A DNA stretch of 64,000 bases from Halanaerobium sp. MA284_MarDTE_T2. Its GTDB lineage: Bacteria; Bacillota; Halanaerobiia; Halanaerobiales; Halanaerobiaceae. Positions 57,203-64,000 of this stretch are shown piece after piece (position 1 is the first letter of the stretch; each line of letters opens with the position of its first letter). The notes under the pieces are model-generated. The model saw only the letters and a list, made by a program, of their open reading frames with translations. It was not told the origin of the DNA and ran no database searches. A program made the translations under genes and the position numbers. The stretch is from the NCBI RefSeq assembly GCF_003337245.1, contig NZ_QPJE01000006.1, positions 1-64,000 of the forward strand. The letters run 5' to 3'.

Positions 57203-58459
57203 TTATTCGCGTATCTGTCCATCTCCCATGATAATATATTTTGTTGTTGTAAGTTCCTTTATACCCATTGGACCTCTTGCATGCAGTTTTTGGGTACTTA
57301 TACCAGTCTCAGCTCCAAGTCCAAATTCGCCACCATCAGTGAATCTTGTAGACGCATTGACATAAACTGCGGCTGCATCAATATCATTCAAAAAATTTCT
57401 GGCAGTTGTATAATTTTCGGTTACAATAGCTTCAGAATGTTTTGTTCCATATTTATATATATGTTCCACTGCCTCATCATAATTTTTAACAACCTTAACC
57501 GAAATTATATAATCAAGATATTCCCTGCCAAAATCTTCTTCAGTTGCTTCAGCTGCATATGGTACAATTGCTCTAGTCTTCTCACATCCTCTTAACTCAA
57601 CATTATTTTCCGAAAAAATACGTGCCATCTCAGGTAAAAATTTTTCGGATATTTCTTCATCAACCAGCAGACTTTCTGCTGAATTGCAGACAGCCGGTCT
57701 GCTGTATTTAGCATTAAAAACTATTTTTTTGGCTTTATTTAAATCTGCATCTTTATTAACATAAACATGACAGTTTCCTACCCCGGTTTCTATAACAGGT
57801 ACCCTGGATTCGTTAACTACTTTCTGAATCAGACCTCTTCCACCTCTAGGGATAAGTACATCCAAATATTGATTTAATGTAAATAATATATCTACTGCTT
57901 TTCTGTCAGTTGTACCTATAAGCTGAACAGAATCCTCTGGAAGATTAGCCTCCTTTAGACCACCCTGTATAATATTTGTCAATATCTTATTTGAGTTAAA
58001 TGCATTTGAACCACCTCGTAAAAGAACTGTATTCCCCGACTTTAGGCATAAACCTGCTACATCAACTGTAACATTTGGTCTCGCCTCATAGATTATTCCA
58101 ATTACTCCAAGTGGGACTCTAACTTTTCCGATCTGCAGACCATTTGGTCTTTTCCACATATGAAGCACTTCACCAATTGGGTCTTCCTGAGCTGCAACCT
58201 GTCTTAACCCTTCTGCCATAGATATTATTCTATCTTCATTAAGTTTAAGACGGTCTAAAAGTGCCTCTGATAATCCCTCCTTTTTTCCCTTTTTCATATC
58301 TTCTTTGTTTATTTTTAGTATCTCTTCTTTTCTGGCAATTAGTTTATCAGCTACTAACATAAGTGCTTTATCCTTATCTTTACTTGATAAATTGGCCAAT
58401 TCTCTTGCAGCTTGTTTAGCCTTTTTAGCCTGCGAAATAAGATTTTCTCTAATACTCAT
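57203..58459 (-). CDS. proA: Gamma-glutamyl phosphate reductase
   Basis: ProA reduces gamma-glutamyl phosphate to glutamate semialdehyde with NADPH. It is a 418-residue aldehyde-dehydrogenase-fold enzyme with VPLGVIGIIYEARPNVTVD near residue 116, LIPRGGRGLIQKV near 205 and the catalytic cysteine in YSRPAVCNSAESLLV near 257. The start overlaps the proB stop codon, so the two enzymes, which channel the unstable acyl phosphate, are translationally coupled. Confidence 0.97.
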   Translation of the reverse strand: MSIRENLISQAKKAKQAARELANLSSKDKDKALMLVADKLIARKEEILKINKEDMKKGKKEGLSEALLDRLKLNEDRIISMAEGLRQVAAQEDPIGEVLHMWKRPNGLQIGKVRVPLGVIGIIYEARPNVTVDVAGLCLKSGNTVLLRGGSNAFNSNKILTNIIQGGLKEANLPEDSVQLIGTTDRKAVDILFTLNQYLDVLIPRGGRGLIQKVVNESRVPVIETGVGNCHVYVNKDADLNKAKKIVFNAKYSRPAVCNSAESLLVDEEISEKFLPEMARIFSENNVELRGCEKTRAIVPYAAEATEEDFGREYLDYIISVKVVKNYDEAVEHIYKYGTKHSEAIVTENYTTARNFLNDIDAAAVYVNASTRFTDGGEFGLGAETGISTQKLHARGPMGIKELTTTKYIIMGDGQIRE

Positions 58460-59586
58460 TATTTATCTCCTCCTAATACCATATTATCCCGATGAACTAC
58501 CTCAGCCTGATTATAGTAACCAAGCACCTCACTTATTTTATTAGAATGCCTTCCCTTAATTTGTTGGATCTCATCAGAACTATAATTTACTAAACCTCTG
58601 GCAAATTCTCCTGTGAAATCCTCTATGATGACAAGCTCTCCTGCATTAAATTCCCCTTCAACATCCTTTATTCCCCCTGGAAGAAGACTTTTCCCTCTTT
58701 TTTTGAGAGCCTCTGCTGCTCCTTCATCTACTATTAATTTCCCAGCAGGTGTTATATTATAATTAAGCCACTGCTTGCGCTTACATAAACTATCACTGCA
58801 GGGCATAAATGTTGTCCCAATATTAGTTTTTTCTTTTTCAGCCATTTCCACCAGTTTAAGAATAATATTTCTATCATGTCCAGGTCCAATTATCATCATT
58901 ATCCCTGAATTTACAGCAATTTTAGCAGCAGCAATTTTGGTCATCATCCCACCAGTTCCAATTTTACTGCCTTTACCTCCAGCCATTTTTTCAATTTCTT
59001 CTGTAATTTTTTCTACTTTAGAAATTAGTTTTAACTTATCACTTTTTTCACTTGGATTACCATTATACAGGCCTGGAACATCAGATAAATTAATTAATAA
59101 ATCAGCTTCTACTAATCCAGCAACTCTTGCAGCTAACCTGTCATTATCTCCTACCTTGATTTCATTAGTAACAACCGTATCATTTTCATTAATTACTGGA
59201 ATAATGCCATAATCAATTAAAGTTTTTAAAGTATTAAAAGCATTTAAATAACGATTTCTATTCTCTAAATCACTTGAAGTCAATAAAATTTGAGCACATT
59301 TTGCCCCATACTCTCTAAAAAATTTGTTATAGATTCCGATTAAAACTCCCTGACCAACAGCTGCACATGCCTGTTGTTCTGGAATAGATACTGGTTTTTT
59401 TGCATAACCCAGCTCTCCCATGCCAGCTGCTATCGCTCCTGAACTAACCAATATCATTTCTCGACCCTGATTTTCTAAATCAACTAACTGCCTAGTCAGA
59501 GCCTCAATTTGACTAAAGTTTAGCTTGGCGTTTTGATTGCTTATTGAACTGCTGCCTACCTTTACTACAATTCTTTTGAAATCCAT
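58459..59586 (-). CDS. proB: Glutamate 5-kinase with PUA domain
   Basis: ProB phosphorylates glutamate to gamma-glutamyl phosphate, the committed and proline-inhibited step. The kinase domain has VKVGSSSISNQNAKL near residue 7, LVSSGAIAAGMGELG near 44, NENDTVVTNEIKVGDNDRLA near 147 and GTGGMMTKIAAAKIA near 212. A PUA domain follows from about residue 278, as in E. coli ProB. The length of 375 is normal. It is the first gene of proBAC; a mini repeat copy lies between it and the PTS locus. Confidence 0.97.
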   Translation of the reverse strand: MDFKRIVVKVGSSSISNQNAKLNFSQIEALTRQLVDLENQGREMILVSSGAIAAGMGELGYAKKPVSIPEQQACAAVGQGVLIGIYNKFFREYGAKCAQILLTSSDLENRNRYLNAFNTLKTLIDYGIIPVINENDTVVTNEIKVGDNDRLAARVAGLVEADLLINLSDVPGLYNGNPSEKSDKLKLISKVEKITEEIEKMAGGKGSKIGTGGMMTKIAAAKIAVNSGIMMIIGPGHDRNIILKLVEMAEKEKTNIGTTFMPCSDSLCKRKQWLNYNITPAGKLIVDEGAAEALKKRGKSLLPGGIKDVEGEFNAGELVIIEDFTGEFARGLVNYSSDEIQQIKGRHSNKISEVLGYYNQAEVVHRDNMVLGGDK

Positions 59587-59708
59587 TATTAATCATCCCG
59601 TTTTTAATATTAGATAAAAGTGTTTTTTTTATTATATCAAATTTATCTAAATATAAAAAGGGAAATAACTAAGTAGCAGATATCTCCCTTATTAAACATA
59701 CTATTTAA

Positions 59709-59756
59709 GGAATTTCCCCCAAAATTACTTTTATAGTTAAAAAAGGGAGAAACTCC
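59709..59756. repeat. Mini copy of the repeat family with both ends preserved
   Basis: These 48 bases run from GGAATTTCCCCC to GGGAGAAACTCC, giving 12-base terminal inverted repeats with two mismatches. The middle reads AAAATTACTTTTATAGTTAA, as in the mini copy at 3523. The flanks have CTATTTAA on the left and CTATTAAA on the right, a possible imperfect target duplication. It lies between proB and the EIIA gene and could form a hairpin in either transcript. Confidence 0.6.
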
Positions 59757-59788
59757 TTTTCTATTAAATATTTAAATAAATTATTTAA

Positions 59789-60268
59789 TTAAGCTAATTC
59801 TATTTTAAGAACTTTTGTTCCAGCCTTAACTTTACCTGTTTTAACCAAATCCATGCTTTTAACTTTTTCCATATTGGTAATAATAACAGGAGTTAAAATA
59901 GAAGGAGCGTTATTTTTTATATACTCTAAATCTATTTCTATTAAAGGTGTTCCCACCTCTACTTGATCTCCATTTTTAACTAATTTTTCGAATCCTTCTC
60001 CATCCAATTTTATAGTATCTATACCGATATGAACTAGTACTTCTAGCCCTTTTTTAGTTTTGATTCCAACTGCATGTCCTGTTGAAAAAATCTGTACAAT
60101 TTCTCCAGCACAGGGTGACTTAACTACATTTTCTTCTGGAGTTATAGCAAAACCATCTCCCACCATTTTTTGGGCAAAGGCTTCATCTGGTACCTGTTTT
60201 AAATCAGTAACATCTCCGGCAAAAGGTGCAGTCAGATATTCTTCTTTTTTCTTAAATATATTGAACAT
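59789..60268 (-). CDS. PTS glucose-type EIIA protein
   Basis: A 159-residue EIIA(Glc)-family protein that passes phosphate from HPr to EIIB. Features are APFAGDVTDLKQVPDEAFAQ near residue 15, VGDGFAI, SPCAGEIVQIFSTGHAVG with the first conserved histidine, and EVLVHIGIDTIKLDG with the phosphorylated histidine near residue 88. The ATG at 60268 follows GGAGG. It is the last gene of the PTS locus and should phosphorylate both the free EIIB and the EIIB domain of EIICB. Confidence 0.92.
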   Translation of the reverse strand: MFNIFKKKEEYLTAPFAGDVTDLKQVPDEAFAQKMVGDGFAITPEENVVKSPCAGEIVQIFSTGHAVGIKTKKGLEVLVHIGIDTIKLDGEGFEKLVKNGDQVEVGTPLIEIDLEYIKNNAPSILTPVIITNMEKVKSMDLVKTGKVKAGTKVLKIELA

Positions 60269-60355
60269 TAGATCTCCTCCTAAAATCATCATAATATATT
60301 TATTTTAATTTAGACAAGCTAATTCATTTAACCAATTTAACCAAATATACTTTAT

Positions 60356-60613
60356 TTACATTAAACTCTTTATTTTATCCTTTAAAGCATCAGATCCTGG
60401 GCCAAATACTACTTGAACACTGTTCCCTGATTTCATAATACCTGACGCCCCTAATTTTTTCAGCTCTTTTTCATCAATTACTGCATTATCTACAACTTCT
60501 AACCTCAATCTTGTTATACAGGCATCTACACTTTCTAAGTTTTTGCTGCCTCCTAAAGCAGCTAATGTCACTAGAGCTTTACCAATCTTTTGTAATTTCT
60601 TAAAACCTTTCAT
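60356..60613 (-). CDS. Stand-alone PTS EIIB domain (glucose/GlcNAc type)
   Basis: An 85-residue single EIIB domain. The phosphocysteine motif is DACITRLRLEV near residue 31, after LAALGGSKNLESV. The ending VQVVFGPGSDALKDKIKSLM fits the family. A second EIIB domain is fused to the EIIC gene two genes upstream, so this locus has two EIIB copies with about half their positions alike by eye. It may serve another EIIC encoded elsewhere or act in regulation. GAGGAAT precedes the ATG. Confidence 0.88.
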   Translation of the reverse strand: MKGFKKLQKIGKALVTLAALGGSKNLESVDACITRLRLEVVDNAVIDEKELKKLGASGIMKSGNSVQVVFGPGSDALKDKIKSLM

Positions 60614-60649
60614 TAAAATAATTCCTCATATTTATGTTGTAAATAAAAT

Positions 60650-61555
60650 TTATCGATTAATTGAAAGTGCCATCCGGCGATAGGTATGTCTTTTTCCTCG
60701 AATTGTTTTAGATAAAGTTAAAATATTTTCAGGTAAAGCTATCCCTGCATATCCGGCATCTCCTATATGCTGAATATCAGCTCCTGCCATTTTACTCATC
60801 ATAGCTATATCTCTTATTGTCTGCTGATCAGAACTTTCCTGTGAAGTTCCAATTGCAGTTAAAGCCAATTTACCACGATTATGAATCAATTGAATTATTT
60901 CTTTAAGGGAATTTAAATCAATTCCGGGAACTGTACCGGGAGCAGGTAATAAAATTATATCTGTGCCTGCAGAAATTAAAGAATCTATATATTTAGCTGC
61001 TAAATAATCTTCATTTATACCTGACATATGCATTTTTCCAGCTGCTATAATTATTTGACCACCAAAATTTTCGTCAGCAGCTTTAACTGCTTCAATAATT
61101 GCCTGATTACTAACTCCAACTGAAGGATTTCCTGTAAAAGTTATCATATTAAAACCTGCTTTGACAGCCTTTTCTATATTATTTAAAGTTGCTTTGCGGC
61201 CAGAACTCAATTTTATAAAACGTTCAGATTGAAGTTCATCTGTACTAACCGGTTCTAGGTTAATTGCTAAAGGACGACCACATAATTTTTTTATTTCTTT
61301 AACTATCTCAAAAGCTGTCTCCTTTGCTATGTTTTTGAATTTTGCCTGTTCAAGATCAAATAAATTTAAAAGTAAAATATCAGCTCCAAAAGCAGCGGCT
61401 ATTTCTGCATTGCTGACATCGCGAAAAAGAGATGTTTTACCAATTACTTCACTCAAAACAGTTCTCCCTTCAGAAAGTTTAATGCTTTCTAAAAGTTCTT
61501 CTGCATTATAGTTTAAAATCTCTTTAGGAGTAGAACTCAACAGTCTCTTTAACAT
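60650..61555 (-). CDS. TIM-barrel protein of a PTS-associated family, function unknown
   Basis: A 301-residue protein of a family often found in PTS operons of Bacillota and variously labelled haloacid-dehalogenase-like or phosphonomutase-like without proof. Typical segments are LLESIKLSEGRTVLSEVIG near residue 23, AAFGADILLLNLFDLEQ near 52, GRPLAINLEPVSTDEL near 92, FTGNPSVGVSNQAIIEAV near 138, and GKMHMSGINEDY near 172. The strand-loop pattern is that of a TIM barrel. No HAD motif is visible. Its place between EIICB and the free EIIB suggests a step in metabolism of the imported sugar phosphate. Confidence 0.75.
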   Translation of the reverse strand: MLKRLLSSTPKEILNYNAEELLESIKLSEGRTVLSEVIGKTSLFRDVSNAEIAAAFGADILLLNLFDLEQAKFKNIAKETAFEIVKEIKKLCGRPLAINLEPVSTDELQSERFIKLSSGRKATLNNIEKAVKAGFNMITFTGNPSVGVSNQAIIEAVKAADENFGGQIIIAAGKMHMSGINEDYLAAKYIDSLISAGTDIILLPAPGTVPGIDLNSLKEIIQLIHNRGKLALTAIGTSQESSDQQTIRDIAMMSKMAGADIQHIGDAGYAGIALPENILTLSKTIRGKRHTYRRMALSINR

Positions 61556-61617
61556 TTTTAATCTCTCCTATCATTTTAATTCTAAAATTTTTAAAGATGG
61601 ATATAGCCCCTAGTTTC

Positions 61618-61653
61618 GGTCATTTACACAACTTATTATATAACTGCTAGTAA
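61618..61653. promoter_or_regulatory. Inverted repeat upstream of the TIM-barrel gene
   Basis: CATTTAC and GTAAATG face each other across 22 bases, with the arms about three helical turns apart centre to centre. A TATAAT-like box on the minus strand lies between them. It may be an operator for a dimeric regulator, but no known site type is recognised. Confidence 0.35.
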
Positions 61654-61734
61654 ATGTTTTTTTATCATTAATCTTAAAACAAATGACACTTTTTTTGAAA
61701 AAAAATTTTAATACTTATGTATTAACTCAAATAT

Positions 61735-61764
61735 AAAAGGTAGGTAGGTCCTACCTCCCTTTTA
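61735..61764 (-). terminator. Terminator after the EIICB gene
   Basis: AAAAGG-TAGGTAGG on one arm pairs with CCTACCT-CCCTTTT on the other, and T-rich sequence follows on the minus strand. It starts nine bases past the EIICB stop, separating this gene from the TIM-barrel gene. Confidence 0.8.
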
Positions 61765-61772
61765 TAGTCATA

Positions 61773-63200
61773 TTATCTGGATAGCTCTTTTTTTATTTTA
61801 TCAGCAATTAATTCTGCTTTTGTTCCAACAACAACCTGAGCATTGTTTTTATTTGCTTTTAATACCCCGGCAGCTCCCAGACTCCTAAGAGCATTTTCAT
61901 CTATTTTATCCGAATCTTCTACTTCAAGTCGCAAACGTGTAATACAGGATTCAACTTTATTAATATTATTTTTTCCACCAAGAGCTGCTACATATTTTGC
62001 AGCATCACTTTCTTCTTCTGCTGTTTCAGAAGAAGATTTTTTCTTCTGTGATTCTGGCATAATATTCATTCCTGCACTGACTGCTGCTTCTTCTTCTAAA
62101 CGCCCTGGTGTTGGAATATCAAATTTTTCTATCACAAAGCGAAATAAAAAATAATAAACAACAAATGTAACTAGCCCAATAGGTATAATCAAAAATGGTT
62201 TTGTGGCAAGTCCATAATTTAAAAAGTAATCTATTGCCCCTGCCGAAAAGCCAAAACCATGTTTAATACCCAAAATATATGTTACAACAAGCAAACCTCC
62301 AGTTAAAAGTGCATGAATTACATATAAAACTGGTGCCAGGAACATAAAGCTGAATTCTATCGGTTCAGTTATACCTGTCAAAAAGGAAGTTAAAGCAACA
62401 CTTAAAAAAATACCTGCAACTGCTTTTTTATTTTCCTCTTTAGCTGAATTATACATTGCTAGAGCAGCAGCTGGCAGTCCAAACATCATCATTGGGAAAA
62501 ATCCAGCCATAAATATACCTGCAGATGGATCACCAGCAAAAAATCTTGATAAATCTCCTGTAACTACCTCTCCTGCAGCATTTGTAAATTCGCCAAATAA
62601 AAACCAGATAAAACTGTTCATTACATGATGTAAACCAACCGGTATTAATAATCTATTTAGAAATCCATAAACTCCAACTCCAAGAGCTCCAGCATCAATA
62701 ATCCACTGTCCAGCTGCCTGAATTGCCTCCTGTATTGGCGGCCATATAAATCCAAATATACCAGCCAGTATAACACTGGCAGCTCCAGTTACAATTGGCA
62801 CAAAACGGCGTCCGCCAAAAAATCCTAAAAAATCAGGTAGTTCAATATCATGAAAGCGATTATAAAGAGCTCCCGCCATCAATCCACCAATTATACCAGC
62901 TAAAACTCCCATATTAATATCAGAATTAATTGCCTGTGTACCTCTGGTTAACACAAAATATCCAACTGCACCTGCAAGTCCAGCAGCACCTGAACTGTCA
63001 AAAGCAATTCCTACAGCAACACCAATACCAAATAATAAAGCAAGATTATCAAATATTGCTGAACCTGCTGCCATTACAAAAGGAATATCAAAGACATCTG
63101 GTGCTCCTAATCTTAAAAGAAGAGCTGCTGCCGGTAAAACTGCAATAGGCAGCATAAGTGATTTACCAATTCTCTGAAGCTGTGAAAAAAAATTTCTCAT
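61773..63200 (-). CDS. PTS EIICB, glucose/N-acetylglucosamine type
   Basis: A 475-residue sugar transporter subunit. The EIIC domain (residues 1-365) spans the membrane about ten times, with RIGKSLMLPIAVLPAAALLLR near residue 11 in two parts, PVGLHHVMNSFIWFLFGEF near 190, and the substrate motif LTSFLTGITEPIEFSFMF near 275. The EIIB domain follows a low-complexity linker rich in Ser/Glu and carries VESCITRLRLEVED near residue 410, with the phosphocysteine. It resembles NagE and PtsG; glucose or GlcNAc cannot be told apart by eye. It lies 73 bases after the antiterminator gene. Confidence 0.92.
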   Translation of the reverse strand: MRNFFSQLQRIGKSLMLPIAVLPAAALLLRLGAPDVFDIPFVMAAGSAIFDNLALLFGIGVAVGIAFDSSGAAGLAGAVGYFVLTRGTQAINSDINMGVLAGIIGGLMAGALYNRFHDIELPDFLGFFGGRRFVPIVTGAASVILAGIFGFIWPPIQEAIQAAGQWIIDAGALGVGVYGFLNRLLIPVGLHHVMNSFIWFLFGEFTNAAGEVVTGDLSRFFAGDPSAGIFMAGFFPMMMFGLPAAALAMYNSAKEENKKAVAGIFLSVALTSFLTGITEPIEFSFMFLAPVLYVIHALLTGGLLVVTYILGIKHGFGFSAGAIDYFLNYGLATKPFLIIPIGLVTFVVYYFLFRFVIEKFDIPTPGRLEEEAAVSAGMNIMPESQKKKSSSETAEEESDAAKYVAALGGKNNINKVESCITRLRLEVEDSDKIDENALRSLGAAGVLKANKNNAQVVVGTKAELIADKIKKELSR

Positions 63201-63273
63201 TTTATTTTCCTCCTATCTATTAATGGTTTCCTGACAGTTAGAAGAGATTAATCCCCCCTTTCCAATATTATAT

Positions 63274-64000
63274 TTATTTTCCAACCTGCAGCCTCTGCAG
63301 GTGTAAAGCAAGATAACCGACTTCATCTATGGGCAAAGATTTACCTGTACGCTTTTCAATAATTTCTGACAGATTTAATGCCAGCTGAAAACTCTGTACA
63401 AATTCTTCTTTAATTTTATCTATTAGAGGATTTTTAATGGTTTTTTTATTTTCAAGCCTCTGCAGTGAAAATCTTAAATGATTGATCAATCTCATATACG
63501 AAAGATCTTCTTTAGAAAAATCAATTTTCAGTTCTGCTTTTACACATTCGACCAGTTCCTTAATTAATGAGGTCTGTTTAACTGTTTTTGAAACATCTTT
63601 ATTTAATCTTGCTGCATGAATATGCATCGCAATAAAACCAATCTCAGATTCTGGAATTTTAACATTTAATTTTGACTCAATAATTTTTTTTCCCTCTTCT
63701 GCTACCTGATATTCTTCAGTATAAAGTGCTTTTATTTCTTCAATAAATGGATTGGCAACTTCCATATTATTAGCAATTCTTTCCACGGAAAAACCAATGT
63801 GGTCTGTTAGAGCTATATGTATATGAGGATTTAACGAACCAAATTTATCTACAGCTAAATCAATAATTTCTTCACTTACACCTATAACAGAATCGTCAAG
63901 CTGATTAATTAATTGATGATATTTTTCTCTATCTCCACTTTTATATGCCAGAAAATATTTTTCTATTTCTCTGGCAGGAATTTCTACATTACTGCCAACT
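63274..64000 (-). CDS. Transcription antiterminator of the BglG/GlcT/LicT family, C-terminal part
   Basis: About 241 codons are in the window and the frame is open to the right edge; the N-terminal RNA-binding part is mostly missing. The visible protein has two PRD domains. PRD1 has HIHIALTDHIGFSVERI with a phosphorylatable histidine near the right edge and GFIAMHIHAARL near its end. PRD2 has YMRLINHLRFSLQRLE and DEVGYLALHLQRL. PTS-dependent phosphorylation controls such proteins. The neighbouring EIICB is the likely target operon and kinase source. An apparent internal start at 63786 is not the true start. Confidence 0.92.
   Translation of the reverse strand, partial: VGSNVEIPAREIEKYFLAYKSGDREKYHQLINQLDDSVIGVSEEIIDLAVDKFGSLNPHIHIALTDHIGFSVERIANNMEVANPFIEEIKALYTEEYQVAEEGKKIIESKLNVKIPESEIGFIAMHIHAARLNKDVSKTVKQTSLIKELVECVKAELKIDFSKEDLSYMRLINHLRFSLQRLENKKTIKNPLIDKIKEEFVQSFQLALNLSEIIEKRTGKSLPIDEVGYLALHLQRLQVGK

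Noticed and set aside
63274-63786. A complete 170-residue protein starting at 63786
   Set aside because: The frame stays open to the window edge and encodes the rest of PRD1, so this is part of a longer antiterminator.

Overview
The window is a 64-kb piece of an AT-rich, low-GC chromosome. It most resembles an anaerobic, fermentative Bacillota, and I infer the Halanaerobiales (Halanaerobium-like). The inference rests on the gene order gatCAB-ligA-pcrA, pyruvate phosphate dikinase with its PPDK regulator, a Rex-type operator in front of an [FeFe]-hydrogenase operon, a CIRCE-controlled groESL, a 1-Cys peroxiredoxin as the only obvious oxygen defence, and frequent TTG/GTG starts. No 16S rRNA gene is present, so the genus is a guess. 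Almost all genes lie on the minus strand.

Layout, left to right. (1) 1-8500: start of an aspartase/fumarase-type lyase, dnaE, a NifU-like scaffold, ylbF, a YfcE/MJ0936 phosphodiesterase, a DUF362 ferredoxin-like protein, an FmdB zinc ribbon, a small membrane protein and rlmD. (2) 8900-12300: AEC and MATE transporters, an ArsR regulator with a visible operator, and a Nudix hydrolase. (3) 12300-20300: gatB, gatA, gatC, ligA, pcrA and a DUF123 nuclease-like protein. (4) 20400-25400: a Rex-type hydrogenase regulatory operon with two thioredoxin-like ferredoxins, a HydS-type sensory hydrogenase with PAS domain split by one in-frame TAG, a SpoIIE/PP2C phosphatase and a group B [FeFe]-hydrogenase. 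(5) 25500-28600: hflX and hslO converging on a shared terminator, then comB. (6) 28600-36400: recJ with an AddAB-like trio (Fe-S PD-(D/E)XK nuclease, UvrD-type helicase, degenerate helicase-like ATPase) and a DUF456 membrane protein. (7) 37000-46400: peroxiredoxin, AlaX-L, tRNA-Pro(CGG), an FAD dehydrogenase, a YerC/TrpR-like regulator, guaA, ppdK and the PPDK regulator. (8) 46400-49750: a TPP-riboswitch-controlled thiamine-precursor ABC transporter operon. (9) 50000-52150: groESL with a perfect CIRCE. (10) 52200-59600: a radical SAM-PDZ protein, the tsaD-rimI-tsaB-tsaE set for tRNA t6A, and proC-proA-proB. (11) 59700-64000: a glucose/GlcNAc-type PTS locus with EIIA, a free EIIB, a TIM-barrel protein of unknown function, EIICB and most of a GlcT/LicT antiterminator.

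The least ordinary signal is not a protein gene. Four copies of a roughly 263-bp, highly palindromic repeat lie at about 3585, 8564, 36543 and 47286. They have imperfect terminal inverted repeats, and each is flanked by its own 8-13-bp AT-rich direct repeat. The last four to five dozen bases of the ends also occur alone as 45-65-bp mini or decayed copies, two of them abutting full copies across the direct repeat. I read this as a non-autonomous mobile family (MITE-like) with a structured transcript. One copy has landed inside the thiamine-transporter operon.

Other points that deserve attention are the in-frame amber codon in the sensory hydrogenase, the split AddAB-like cluster, the radical SAM-PDZ fusion and a likely AUU start codon for hflX.
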